Part shown: one piece after another, positions 45,474 through 53,793 of the stretch
Layout: every line of letters begins with the position of its first letter
Numbering within the stretch: the first letter of the stretch is position 1
NCBI GenBank assembly: GCA_010365115.1
Contig: JAAFGX010000015.1
Coordinates: forward strand, 1 to 62,024
DNA: 62,024 nucleotides
Direction of reading: 5' to 3'
DNA from: Paludibacter sp.
Lineage (GTDB): Bacteria > Bacteroidota > Bacteroidia > Bacteroidales > Paludibacteraceae
Program-made: the position numbers and the translations under genes
The notes under the pieces: generated by a model
The model's database searches: none
What the model saw: the letters and a program-made list of their open reading frames with translations, nothing else
What the model was told of the DNA's origin: nothing

Positions 45474-45481
45474 TATTTTTG
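45474..45481 (+). promoter_or_regulatory. -7 element of the outer-membrane barrel gene
   Basis: TATTTTTG matches TAnnTTTG and lies 28 bp before the ATG at 45510. There is no heptamer array upstream, so this gene is outside the proposed regulon. Confidence 0.55.
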
Positions 45482-45509
45482 TTTGATACAATCAATAGCA
45501 ACATAAATT

Positions 45510-46682
45510 ATGAAAAAACAGATCATTACAATTCTTGCCATTTTCCTTGCAAATCTTATTTACGGTCAAAAATCGTATGTGCAAGGTTACTTTGTAACGA
45601 ATAATGGAGAAAAAACCGAATGTTTCATTGAGAATAAAGATTGGGAATCGAGTCCCAAAGAAATTTTTTATAAACTGACGGATGATAGTAAACCGCTAAA
45701 GATATTTATTGATTCCATTAGTTTATTCGAAATCCCGGGTTACGATAAATATATTTGCAAACATGTACAAATAGATAAGTCAAGCGAGGATATCAGCAAC
45801 TTATCGCCAGTAAAAAACCCGGTTTGGCAAACCGAAAAGCTTGCGCTAAAAGTGTTGGCCGAAGGTAAAGCATCGTTGTATATGTATAGCAATCCGGATA
45901 TTACTCGTTTTTTTTACGCAGCTAATGATTCTGCTATCCGACAGTTAGTATATAAAAGTTATCAGGTAACTAATGCAAATGGAACAAGTTTTGTCGCTAC
46001 GAATAATAATTTTCGTCAACAGTTATTTGTCGAGGTAAATAATCCGACTTATAAATACGACTTGTCGAAGCTAAATTACGAAGAAAAAGAATTGAAAACT
46101 TATTTTGAGCAATATAATGCACAATTTGAAACAACTAATGCATCACCAATAAAGGCAAAAGTTAAAAGAGATTCATTTAAGGCGGCTGTAATGGTTGGTA
46201 TTAATCATTCAAGAGCGAGTTATCCAATAAATAGTCAGGAATCTGGATCAATAATTTCCCCGATGTTTGGTGTAGAACTCGAATATACCCTTCCCTTTTT
46301 CAATAACAAATGGAGTTTTATTGTACAACCCGTTTACAATTTAAAAATATCTGAAAAACAACAAAGTCAGTCCGCTAATAGTGAGTATTATTATCACGGA
46401 ATTGATATCCCTTTAGGCGTTAGATATCGTTATTCTGTAAATAATAAACTGAAGATTAATGCAACCAGTTATCTTACAAATAGGATGTTATCGTGGAGTA
46501 ATATTTCGGATGACCCACAGATTCTTGGATTTGGCATTGGAGTTGATTACAATAATTTGGGAATTGAACTTAAATATACGGGTACTCAAGACTTTTTTAA
46601 ATACAAATTGTGGTATGCAAATTATAATGTAATTTCTTTAGGTTTCAAATACCGTTTAGTCGATTTAAAAACCAACCGATAA
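45510..46682 (+). CDS. Outer-membrane beta-barrel protein, function unknown
   Basis: A 390-residue protein with a signal peptide at residues 1-19 (MKKQIITILAIFLANLIYG). The N-terminal half (about 20-200; GYFVTNNGEKTECFIENKDWESSPKEI) is a soluble domain seen in many Bacteroidota outer-membrane proteins of unknown role. The C-terminal half has alternating amphipathic strands (AAVMVGINHSRASYPINSQ, FGVELEYTLPFFNNKWSF, LGFGIGVDYNNLGIELKY) typical of an 8- to 10-stranded barrel, ending GFKYRLVDLKTNR. The truncated copy upstream shows a tandem duplication. I cannot link it to glycan breakdown. It is convergent with the phosphoesterase gene 4 bp away. Confidence 0.78.
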   Translation: MKKQIITILAIFLANLIYGQKSYVQGYFVTNNGEKTECFIENKDWESSPKEIFYKLTDDSKPLKIFIDSISLFEIPGYDKYICKHVQIDKSSEDISNLSPVKNPVWQTEKLALKVLAEGKASLYMYSNPDITRFFYAANDSAIRQLVYKSYQVTNANGTSFVATNNNFRQQLFVEVNNPTYKYDLSKLNYEEKELKTYFEQYNAQFETTNASPIKAKVKRDSFKAAVMVGINHSRASYPINSQESGSIISPMFGVELEYTLPFFNNKWSFIVQPVYNLKISEKQQSQSANSEYYYHGIDIPLGVRYRYSVNNKLKINATSYLTNRMLSWSNISDDPQILGFGIGVDYNNLGIELKYTGTQDFFKYKLWYANYNVISLGFKYRLVDLKTNR

Positions 46683-46686
46683 ATTG

Positions 46687-47508
46687 TTAGTCGGTTGGTA
46701 GTTCAATGTATTTGTGACTGATACTATCTTTGAAAACTGTTACCACTCTGAATCCCGATTTTGCTTTTCCTAATTGCTTGCCTACAGCCGAAGTGGTTAT
46801 CATCTCAATTCCATCGTATTGAGCCTGAGCATTATTGTGATAATGCCCAGCGAAAATCAATTTCACCCCATTGGTTTTAAAAAGTTGCATATATTCCAGT
46901 CGTTTCTTCTGAGGGATGTTGGAATAGCTGTCTTTTTCATTGATATCAGCTGTAAAAAACGGATGGTGGGTAAATACAATTTTGCGCGCACTGGCCGGTT
47001 TTTTCATCAAAGATTCTTTCAACCAATTCAGTTGTTTTACTTCCAGATCAGTTCCCGAATTGATAAGGCAACTATTTATGCCAATAAATTGGACGCCTTT
47101 ACACCTAAAATCAAATTTATCAGTTGGATAATACTTAAAATAGAAATCCATTTTTTCTTTATCAGGGATTTGTCCCACATCGTGATTCCCGGGGATTAAA
47201 TACACCGGAATATTTTTGCTTATTAATAACGTAAGTTGTTTAAATGCTTTTATTTGATTTGTATCCGTCCTGTTGTTCACGAAATCGCCTGTTATTATTA
47301 CAAACTTTGGTTTTATGTTGTTGACATAATTTATGGCAGATGAATACAATCGAATTTCTTCATCATTATTTATATTCTTGCTGAACATACCCATTTGGAT
47401 ATCGGTCAACTGAACAAATGTAAATAACTCCCTGGGCGATTTCCCCCAAACCTGAAATGAAATACACAGTATGGATAAGGATATTAAAAGTTTTTTAGTT
47501 GAATTCAT
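46687..47508 (-). CDS. Secreted calcineurin-like metallophosphoesterase
   Basis: A roughly 273-residue protein on the reverse strand. I chose the ATG at 47508 (MNSTKKLLISLSILCISFQVWG, a good signal peptide); an upstream ATG at 47550 adds 14 unlikely residues. All five metallophosphatase motifs are visible: FVQLTDIQMG, VIITGDFVNN, YLIPGNHDVG, KIVFTHHPFF and LIFAGHYHNN. The fold binds two metals and cleaves phosphomono- or diesters in the periplasm. It may remove phosphate from glycans or serve phosphate acquisition. It is transcribed towards the barrel gene, away from the GH92 operon, and has its own promoter. Confidence 0.88.
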   Translation of the reverse strand: MNSTKKLLISLSILCISFQVWGKSPRELFTFVQLTDIQMGMFSKNINNDEEIRLYSSAINYVNNIKPKFVIITGDFVNNRTDTNQIKAFKQLTLLISKNIPVYLIPGNHDVGQIPDKEKMDFYFKYYPTDKFDFRCKGVQFIGINSCLINSGTDLEVKQLNWLKESLMKKPASARKIVFTHHPFFTADINEKDSYSNIPQKKRLEYMQLFKTNGVKLIFAGHYHNNAQAQYDGIEMITTSAVGKQLGKAKSGFRVVTVFKDSISHKYIELPTD

Positions 47509-47567
47509 AAGTGTTGCAGTTGAAAAATTAAAATTAAAATTACATGCCAAATACTAATTTAATATCG

Positions 47568-47575
47568 CAAAAGTA
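47568..47575 (-). promoter_or_regulatory. -7 element of the reverse-strand phosphoesterase
   Basis: On the reverse strand this reads TACTTTTG, a TAnnTTTG match, 60 bp before the start codon at 47508. No heptamer array with 11-bp period lies upstream of it. Confidence 0.5.
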
Positions 47576-47640
47576 GTGTATTACTTCTTATTACCAATAA
47601 TAAATGATGTTTTTCTGACATAAAACAAAATATATTCAGT

Positions 47641-47687
47641 GATTAAGTATTTATTAATTCAATTTTAATACCATGAATATATGTTTG
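47641..47687 (+). promoter_or_regulatory. Triple 11-bp heptamer operator and promoter before the second GH92
   Basis: Heptamers GATTAAG (47641-47647), TATTAAT (47652-47658) and TTTTAAT (47663-47669) with exact 11-bp period, then a 10-bp gap and TATGTTTG (47680-47687). ATTAAGTATTTATTAAT (47642-47658) is identical to bases 11430-11446 of the sulfatase operon promoter. The first start codon downstream (47706) belongs to a gene remnant; the GH92 start is at 47941. Confidence 0.78.
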
Positions 47688-47705
47688 TAATCAAAATGAA
47701 ATTCC

Positions 47706-47801
47706 ATGAAAAAAACCACCCTTTTATTATTAATCACATTAATATTTAGCAGTCAGTGTGTATTTGCCGATTTTACTATTGGCGTAATTCCCGACACGTG
47801 A
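47706..47801 (+). pseudogene. 5' stub of a metallophosphoesterase gene
   Basis: An ATG at 47706 opens a 31-codon frame: signal peptide MKKTTLLLLITLIFSSQCVFA, then DFTIGVIPDT and a stop. FTIGVIPDTQ is a common start of the mature domain of calcineurin-like phosphoesterases, so this is the beginning of a lost gene. It sits 18 bp after an intact heptamer-array promoter, which now must drive the GH92 gene through a leader that contains the stub. The rest of the stretch to 47941 shows no gene. Confidence 0.62.
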
Positions 47802-47940
47802 TAACAAAAACTTTAGAACTAGATTTATCAAATATGAAATCAAGAATTTATTTTATAAAATAAAAGATAGGTTTGTGCAACGAATTATTAAAACATAATT
47901 ACGAGTGAAAATATAAATTAATTAGAAATATACATATTCC

Positions 47941-50226
47941 ATGAAAAAAAACAAATTCATTCTTCTATTCTTATCACTTATTTTATCGCTAATGGTTTCA
48001 GGCACAACTTGTAAAACTGCCAACCTGACAAAGTTTGTTGACCCATTTATCGGCTCTGGTGGTCACGGACATGTGTTTGTAGGAGCAAGTGTGCCTTTTG
48101 GCGCTGTACAAATTGGTCCAAACAATATTTACAAAGGCTGGGATTGGTGCTCGGGTTATCATTATTCCGACAGTCTTATTATAGGTTTTTCGCAATTGCA
48201 CCTGAGCGGAACGGGTATTGGCGATTTGGCAGATGTGCTGATTATGCCCTTTACCGGCGATGTAAGATTAGACAAGGGAGTACAAAATTATCCACACAAC
48301 GGCTATCTTTCCACTTTCAGTCATAAAAACGAAACTGCCAAACCAGGATATTATGCCGTAAAAATGGATAATGGCGTTTCTGTTGAATTAACGGCATCCG
48401 AAAGGGTTGGCTTTCATCAATATCAATTCCCAAAAGGCATAAATGCACATGTGATAATTGACCTCAAAGAAGGAATAAATGACAAAAGTACTGATACCTA
48501 TCTGGAACAAGTTGACGAATATACACTCAAAGGCTACCGCCACTCATCCGGTTGGGCGAAAGAGCAACAAGTGTTTTTTGCTATCCGGTCGTCAAAACCA
48601 TTAAAAAACCTGATTATTTACAACGACAATAAACCCTTAGAAGGAAAAAAAGGAAAAGGCAAGTCGGTAAAAGGAGTAATTGGTTTTGAACAGGGTGATT
48701 TTGTACAACTTAAAGTGGGTATTTCGCCCGTAAGTGCAAATAATGCACTTGCCAACATAACTGCCGAAATTCCGGATTGGGACTTCAACTCAATAGCAAA
48801 ACAAGCCGATTCAAAATGGAATAAAGAGCTCGCTCGCGTTGAAATTGAAACCAAAAACGAATCGGATAAGCGAATTTTTTATACTGCACTTTTTCATGCC
48901 TTAATTCATCCTTCGCTTTTCAACGATAATAATGGTGATTATCAGGGAACTGACAATAAAGTGTATACCAAACCCGGTTTTCAAAACTATTCCATTTTTT
49001 CGACATGGGATACCTACCGTGCTGCACATAGCCTGTTTACGATTTTTGCGCCTGAAAGAGTTGATGATTTTGTAAATAGTATGTTGGCTATAAATGACCA
49101 GCAAGGTTTTATGCCAATTTGGCATCTGAATGGTTACGAAACAGAATGTATGACAGGAATTTCAAGTTTGCAAATTGTAGCCGAGGCTTATCTGAAAGGA
49201 TTTAAAGGCTTTGATGCAGAACGCGCCTATCAGGCACTCCGAAAAACAGCCATGTCTGACTTACGTGGGCTTAACTATTTGAGAGACTTTAAAGTAATTC
49301 CATCAGATGCAAAAGTTTTAAAAGCCATCCCTTCGGATGCTTCATCTATACGTACAGTGGCTCAGGCTATGGAACTATCAATTTCCGATGGTAGTATTGC
49401 ATTAATGGCAAAGGCTTTGGGTAAAAAAGACGACTATAAATATTTCAGCAAGCGTGCAAAAAATTACCAACTCTTTTACGATAAGTCAGTTGGCTTTTTC
49501 AGAGGCATAAAAGCCGATGGGACCAGGAGTGAACTTTTTGACCCTTTCAAATCGACAAAACCCTGGGCAGCTGACTATGCCGAAGGTAACGCCTGGCAGT
49601 ATTTGTGGTTAGCTCCGCAAGATGCCCCAGGATTAATAACCTTTTTGGGCGGAAAAGATATTTTCAATGAACGATTAGATAGCTTTTTTAGCCTAAATAC
49701 GCCTGATGATACCGAAATGCTTTCAGACATAACCGGTCTTATTGGTCAGTATGCACATGGCAATGAGCCAAGCCACCACATAGCTTATTTGTATTCCTAT
49801 TCTGGTCAGCAATGGAAAACAGCCGAGAAAGTCCGTTACATTTTGAAAGAGTTTTACCACGATGACCCGGACGGTGTGATTGGTAACGAAGATTGTGGTC
49901 AAATGTCTGCCTGGTATATTTTTTCAGCACTCGGTTTTTATCCGGTTTTCCCTGCATCCGGAGATTATATATTTGGTAGCCCTTTGTTTGATAAAGCATC
50001 TATCAATTTGTCTGGTGGAAAAAAATTCACGGTGGAAGCAGTAAATAACAGTCCTGAAAATATTTATATCCAGAAAGTGGAACGAAACGGAAAACCCTAT
50101 TCAAAATTATCTATTTCACACAATGACTTGATGCGTGGAGGTACACTTAAATTCTATATGGGCGCCAAACCAAATTATAATTTTGGAACGAAAACCACAG
50201 ACAGGCCTGTATCGGCAATACTTTAA
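47941..50226 (+). CDS. GH92 family exo-alpha-mannosidase
   Basis: A 761-residue secreted enzyme (signal peptide about 1-25) with canonical GH92 blocks throughout: FVDPFIGSGGHGHVFVGASVPFGAVQIGP at the start, FSTWDTYRAAHSL, GYETECMTG, IGQYAHGNEPSHHIAYLYSYSG with the general acid Glu609, and VIGNEDCGQMSAWYIFSALGFYPV with the acidic pair near 650. GH92 enzymes are calcium-dependent inverting exo-alpha-mannosidases acting on N-glycans and mannans. It differs from the divergent GH92 at 21593, so the two probably remove mannose from different linkages or substituted sites. The promoter lies 254 bp upstream and is shared with a gene stub. The esterase gene follows after 62 bp. Confidence 0.95.
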   Translation: MKKNKFILLFLSLILSLMVSGTTCKTANLTKFVDPFIGSGGHGHVFVGASVPFGAVQIGPNNIYKGWDWCSGYHYSDSLIIGFSQLHLSGTGIGDLADVLIMPFTGDVRLDKGVQNYPHNGYLSTFSHKNETAKPGYYAVKMDNGVSVELTASERVGFHQYQFPKGINAHVIIDLKEGINDKSTDTYLEQVDEYTLKGYRHSSGWAKEQQVFFAIRSSKPLKNLIIYNDNKPLEGKKGKGKSVKGVIGFEQGDFVQLKVGISPVSANNALANITAEIPDWDFNSIAKQADSKWNKELARVEIETKNESDKRIFYTALFHALIHPSLFNDNNGDYQGTDNKVYTKPGFQNYSIFSTWDTYRAAHSLFTIFAPERVDDFVNSMLAINDQQGFMPIWHLNGYETECMTGISSLQIVAEAYLKGFKGFDAERAYQALRKTAMSDLRGLNYLRDFKVIPSDAKVLKAIPSDASSIRTVAQAMELSISDGSIALMAKALGKKDDYKYFSKRAKNYQLFYDKSVGFFRGIKADGTRSELFDPFKSTKPWAADYAEGNAWQYLWLAPQDAPGLITFLGGKDIFNERLDSFFSLNTPDDTEMLSDITGLIGQYAHGNEPSHHIAYLYSYSGQQWKTAEKVRYILKEFYHDDPDGVIGNEDCGQMSAWYIFSALGFYPVFPASGDYIFGSPLFDKASINLSGGKKFTVEAVNNSPENIYIQKVERNGKPYSKLSISHNDLMRGGTLKFYMGAKPNYNFGTKTTDRPVSAIL

Positions 50227-50288
50227 GATAGATTGAGCAGATATAATTTATTTATGTTATCTTGCAATAAATTTAAATACAAAAAAAA

Positions 50289-51743
50289 ATGGAATTTAAA
50301 AACGGAATTCGCAGAGTCTTTATCCTGGCTCTTTTAATCGTTTCGATAGTAAGTTTACAAGCAAAAGTGAAATTGCCTTCCATACTTGCAGACAATATGG
50401 TTTTGCAACAAAAATCGGAAGTCAAACTTTGGGGTTGGGCTGAACCCAATACGAAAGTGAAAATCACAAACTCATGGGATAAAAAATCGTATGTAACAAT
50501 TGCTGATAATAATGGCAATTGGCTACTCAAAGTGAACACGCCCGCAGCTGGAGGACCATACGAAATAATCATTAGCGATGGCGAAAAGCTTGCACTCAAA
50601 AATATTCTTATTGGGGAAGTTTGGTTTTGTTCAGGGCAATCGAATATGGAAATGCCAATGCAAGGATTCGACCGTCAACCCATAAAAGGGGGAAATGATA
50701 TTATTGCAAAAGCGAAAGCCACTGTGCCGATACGAATATTTAATACAGATGTTGAAGCCGGAAAAAGAATACGACAGTTCAGCAAACAAGTGCAGACAGA
50801 CATAAAAGGCCAATGGTTGGAGAATAACTCTGAAAATGTGGCAGTTACTAGTGCTGCGGCTTATTATTTTGCCCGTTATGTTCAGGAAGTATTGAATGTT
50901 CCGGTTGGTATCATTGTCTCTTCGTTGGGTGGGTCGGCAGTTGAAGCCTGGATGAGTAGAGAAGCCATTGAACCCTTTAAGGAAATTGATCTTTCTATTT
51001 TAGATAACAATGTTGAAATTAAAAATCCGCAACAAATACCCTGTGTTTTGTATAATGCTAAATTGGCGCCACTAATTAATTTTGCGATAAAAGGTTTTTT
51101 ATGGTACCAAGGTGAAAGTAATCGTAAAAATGCAGATTTATACGCAAAGCTGATGCCTGCTTTTGTGAGCGATTTACGTGCCAGGTGGAATATTGGCGAA
51201 TTTCCTTTTTATTTTGTACAAATAGCGCCCTATAAATACGATGGTGTTGACAGTACTTCAGCAGCCCGTTTACGTGAAGTTCAAACTCAGAATATGGCGG
51301 ACATTCCCAATTCAGGAATGGTATCGACGCTGGATGTTGGAAATGTCAATTTTATTCATCCGGTTGATAAAGAAACGGTTGGCGAAAGGTTAGCTTTGTG
51401 GGCTTTAGGCGCAACCTACGGACTGAAAGGTTTTGAATATGCTACTCCGGTTTATAAATCGATGGAGAAAAAAGAACAGAAAATATACATAAATTTCAAG
51501 AATGCCGAACGGGGTATTTCTCCCATGTGGACTGACTTAAAGGGATTTGAAATTGCAGGAGCTGATCAGGTTTTTTATCCGGCAAAAGCAGAAATTGAAA
51601 CATCCACCACCCGACTAGCCGTTTCGAGCGATAAAGTTCCAAATCCGGTTGCCGTAAGATATGCCTATAAGAATTATTGTGAAGCAAGCATTTTTGGAAT
51701 ATCCGGAATTCCGGTAGCTCCTTTTAGAACAGATAATTGGTAA
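50289..51743 (+). CDS. Sialate O-acetylesterase-type SGNH esterase
   Basis: A 484-residue secreted protein with a signal peptide at residues 1-24. GEVWFCSGQSNMEMPM holds the SGNH block I serine, IKGFLWYQGESNRKNADLY is block III, and NFIHPVDKETVGERLALWAL carries the catalytic histidine. This is the layout of sialate O-acetylesterases and related glycan O-acetylesterases, with the usual N-terminal beta-sandwich (VKLPSILADNMVLQQKSEVKLWGWAEP). In glycan loci such enzymes remove acetyl groups from various sugars, and no sialidase is encoded here, so sialic acid need not be the target. It lies between GH92 and a sulfatase, apparently in the same transcript. A C/G-rich palindrome directly follows the stop. 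Confidence 0.87.
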   Translation: MEFKNGIRRVFILALLIVSIVSLQAKVKLPSILADNMVLQQKSEVKLWGWAEPNTKVKITNSWDKKSYVTIADNNGNWLLKVNTPAAGGPYEIIISDGEKLALKNILIGEVWFCSGQSNMEMPMQGFDRQPIKGGNDIIAKAKATVPIRIFNTDVEAGKRIRQFSKQVQTDIKGQWLENNSENVAVTSAAAYYFARYVQEVLNVPVGIIVSSLGGSAVEAWMSREAIEPFKEIDLSILDNNVEIKNPQQIPCVLYNAKLAPLINFAIKGFLWYQGESNRKNADLYAKLMPAFVSDLRARWNIGEFPFYFVQIAPYKYDGVDSTSAARLREVQTQNMADIPNSGMVSTLDVGNVNFIHPVDKETVGERLALWALGATYGLKGFEYATPVYKSMEKKEQKIYINFKNAERGISPMWTDLKGFEIAGADQVFYPAKAEIETSTTRLAVSSDKVPNPVAVRYAYKNYCEASIFGISGIPVAPFRTDNW

Positions 51744-51747
51744 GATA

Positions 51748-51790
51748 ACCCCAAGCCCCTCCCAGTAAAACGGGGATAAATTGCGGGGAT
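51748..51790. repeat. REP-like palindromic remnant (CCCC/GGGG type)
   Basis: ACCCCAAGCCCCTCCC (51748-51763) is followed by CGGGG (51771-51775) and GCGGGGAT (51783-51790), an imperfect relative of the units at 35062 and 41547. It starts 5 bp after the esterase stop codon, again at a gene end. Confidence 0.55.
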
Positions 51791-51933
51791 GTGAAATACC
51801 ATCATTTACTTTCGCTGGCTGCATTTTATGTTCATAATTCATTGATAATATCATGAAAATCAATAATATTACATTTGAAAATTGAAATAGAATTAACGTC
51901 ATAACTTTTTGCGCAAAACACTTATTGCACTAC

Positions 51934-51962
51934 CCGTCTGACCGCTTTGAGCGGTCGGACGG
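51934..51962. repeat. GC-rich palindrome CCGTCTGACCGCT/AGCGGTCGGACGG
   Basis: A 13-position stem with one mismatch and a 3-base loop (51934-51962), GC-rich in an AT-rich spacer, 31 bp before the sulfatase ATG. It lacks a T-run. In this position it could impede or stabilise the transcript between esterase and sulfatase, or be a separate REP type. Confidence 0.65.
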
Positions 51963-51992
51963 ATGATAGATACAAACAATAGATAAAATAGA

Positions 51993-53615
51993 ATGAATTC
52001 AACGAACCTACAACTCAAAATCACACTTTCTCTCGCAGCATTTTCAGTCGTTGCACCCATTGGGGCAAAGCCAAAAACAACGAAGAAGCCGAATGTAATT
52101 CTCATTTTCAGCGACCAACACAAGGCGGACGTGTTTGGATATCAGGGTCATCCGGATGTAAAAACCCCTAACCTCGATGCGATGGCAAAAGCTGGAGTTG
52201 TGTTTAATCGTGCTTATTGCCAGAATGCCATTTCGGCACCATCGCGCATGTCCATGTTTACAGGCCTTTATCCCCGTACCATTGGCGCTATGGATAATGC
52301 GCCGCTCACTACCAATATTGTGAAAAATGCTGTGTCGTTACAAGCTGCTTTGCAGGCAAATGGTTACGACACCTATGCTTTTGGCAAACGGCATCTCGAT
52401 TCGGGCGCTGATAAAGGTTGGACAATTGAAAAAAGCCATCTTGCCAAAGAATCACTGTCAGAAAATTATGTAAGTTGGATTGAAGCACAAGGTCTGGCCG
52501 ATGAATTTGGCGAAGATTGGGCTGCGGAATTTGGAAAATATCCGGATGGAAACTCAAAAGCCGGAACAAAATTTCCGACAGCCAAAATGGGAACACGCAC
52601 TACACGATTGCAGGAGAATATGACTATGGAGGCTTATTCAACGGAACTCACATTAGATGTTATTCGTAATCACAAAAAAAGCGACACGCCATTTTTCTGT
52701 TTTACCTCGTTTTATCGTCCGCATCAACCTTATAACCCACTTCCAAAGTATCTGTCCATGTACGACATTACGAAATGGGGCAAAGGCACGTTGCAAAACG
52801 ATGGACTTGAAATGCCCGAATCAATGCATCAACCTGCCGATGAACTTCCTCCGATGCTTTCGGCTTTGCGTAAAAGCAAATCGGGAATCTGGTGTTTGGG
52901 ATTGGCAGCCGAGGACGAACAATTGTACCGAAACTACATAGGCTCCTATTATGCCTTGGTAACTGAAATTGATGCCCGGGTGGGTGATATTTTTGCCGAA
53001 CTGGAAAAAACAGGAATGGCAGAAAATACGATTGTCATTTATTCCTCCGATCATGGCGATTTTGTAGGCGGACATGGAATGATTGAAAAAGCAGCAATGG
53101 GACACAATGTGTACGAAGAAACATTGCAAGTACCCATGATGTTTTTCTGGAAAGGAAAATTTCCTGCCGGTTATGAAAACAACGATTTAGTAGGATTAAT
53201 TGATTTGTATCCAACCATTATGGAACTTACAGGCAGTAAAAAACCGCAGACCAATTATAATCTTCAAGGCATTTCGCTGGCTAAAACAGTAACTGCAAAA
53301 AAACAAATCAATCGCAACTACATGGTATCCGAAAACTATAGTCAGGCAACAGTTATTACCAAAGACTATAAATTGGGCATTATGCTCGACCCAACTGCCG
53401 CTGCCGCTAATCGGGATTATCGTGAGTTTGGCAATATGCTCTTTGAGCGTAAAAGCGATAAACACGAAGTAAAAAACCGTATTAATTCCACAGCTCTACA
53501 ACCTGTTATCAAAAAGCTTACGAGTTATTATGCCGAATTCGAAAAACAAATTTCGGACGAAGGAAAAGCCGAGATGGTAAAAAAACATGATGCATCCACG
53601 AAAAAGAGAAATTAG
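51993..53615 (+). CDS. S1 family sulfatase, serine type
   Basis: A 540-residue sulfatase with a signal peptide of about 25 residues. NVILIFSDQHKADVFGYQGHPDVKTPNLD gives the first metal ligand. NAISAPSRMSMFTGLYPR contains the maturation motif with Ser81. YAFGKRHLDSG has the active-site Lys and His region, and IVIYSSDHGDFVGGHGMIEKAAMG the second metal pair. It does not closely resemble any of the four sulfatases in the 11-21 kb operon, so it brings a further specificity that I cannot name. It is the last gene of the unit starting at 47680 and is followed by a strong terminator. Confidence 0.92.
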   Translation: MNSTNLQLKITLSLAAFSVVAPIGAKPKTTKKPNVILIFSDQHKADVFGYQGHPDVKTPNLDAMAKAGVVFNRAYCQNAISAPSRMSMFTGLYPRTIGAMDNAPLTTNIVKNAVSLQAALQANGYDTYAFGKRHLDSGADKGWTIEKSHLAKESLSENYVSWIEAQGLADEFGEDWAAEFGKYPDGNSKAGTKFPTAKMGTRTTRLQENMTMEAYSTELTLDVIRNHKKSDTPFFCFTSFYRPHQPYNPLPKYLSMYDITKWGKGTLQNDGLEMPESMHQPADELPPMLSALRKSKSGIWCLGLAAEDEQLYRNYIGSYYALVTEIDARVGDIFAELEKTGMAENTIVIYSSDHGDFVGGHGMIEKAAMGHNVYEETLQVPMMFFWKGKFPAGYENNDLVGLIDLYPTIMELTGSKKPQTNYNLQGISLAKTVTAKKQINRNYMVSENYSQATVITKDYKLGIMLDPTAAAANRDYREFGNMLFERKSDKHEVKNRINSTALQPVIKKLTSYYAEFEKQISDEGKAEMVKKHDASTKKRN

Positions 53616-53640
53616 AAGTTAAAAAATCCACTTATAATGA

Positions 53641-53686
53641 AAAAATGGGCAATAATCAAAAGAAACTTTGATTATTGCCCATTTTT
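53641..53686 (+). terminator. Hairpin terminator after the fifth sulfatase
   Basis: A perfect 20-bp stem (53641-53660 and 53667-53686) with a 6-base loop, beginning with AAAAATGGGC and ending GCCCATTTTT. The U-rich end and the A-rich start suit bidirectional termination. It cleanly separates this unit from the next promoter 18 bp away. Confidence 0.9.
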
Positions 53687-53703
53687 ATTACAAAAAACTT
53701 CCA

Positions 53704-53750
53704 AATTAATTATATTTTAAGTCCAAATTAAGCGCACCCACATATCTTTG
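53704..53750 (+). promoter_or_regulatory. Triple 11-bp heptamer operator and promoter of the beta-helix pair
   Basis: Heptamers AATTAAT (53704-53710), TTTTAAG (53715-53721) and AATTAAG (53726-53732) have exact 11-bp period. A 10-bp gap precedes TATCTTTG (53743-53750). TTAAGTCCAAATTAAG (53717-53732) is identical to 57945-57960 in the next promoter, including its distance to the -7 element. The ATG is 43 bp downstream. Confidence 0.8.
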
Positions 53751-53793
53751 TCCTAAAATAATTCTCAATAACCAATTTAATACAAAAAAAATT

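Noticed and set aside
47586-47603. Reverse-strand heptamers upstream of the phosphoesterase at 46687
   Set aside because: The -7 element matches, but the bases at the expected heptamer positions do not fit the consensus.
53638-53721. Short ATG frame overlapping the terminator hairpin
   Set aside because: It is an artefact of the A-rich 5' arm of a perfect terminator stem and has no protein-like sequence.
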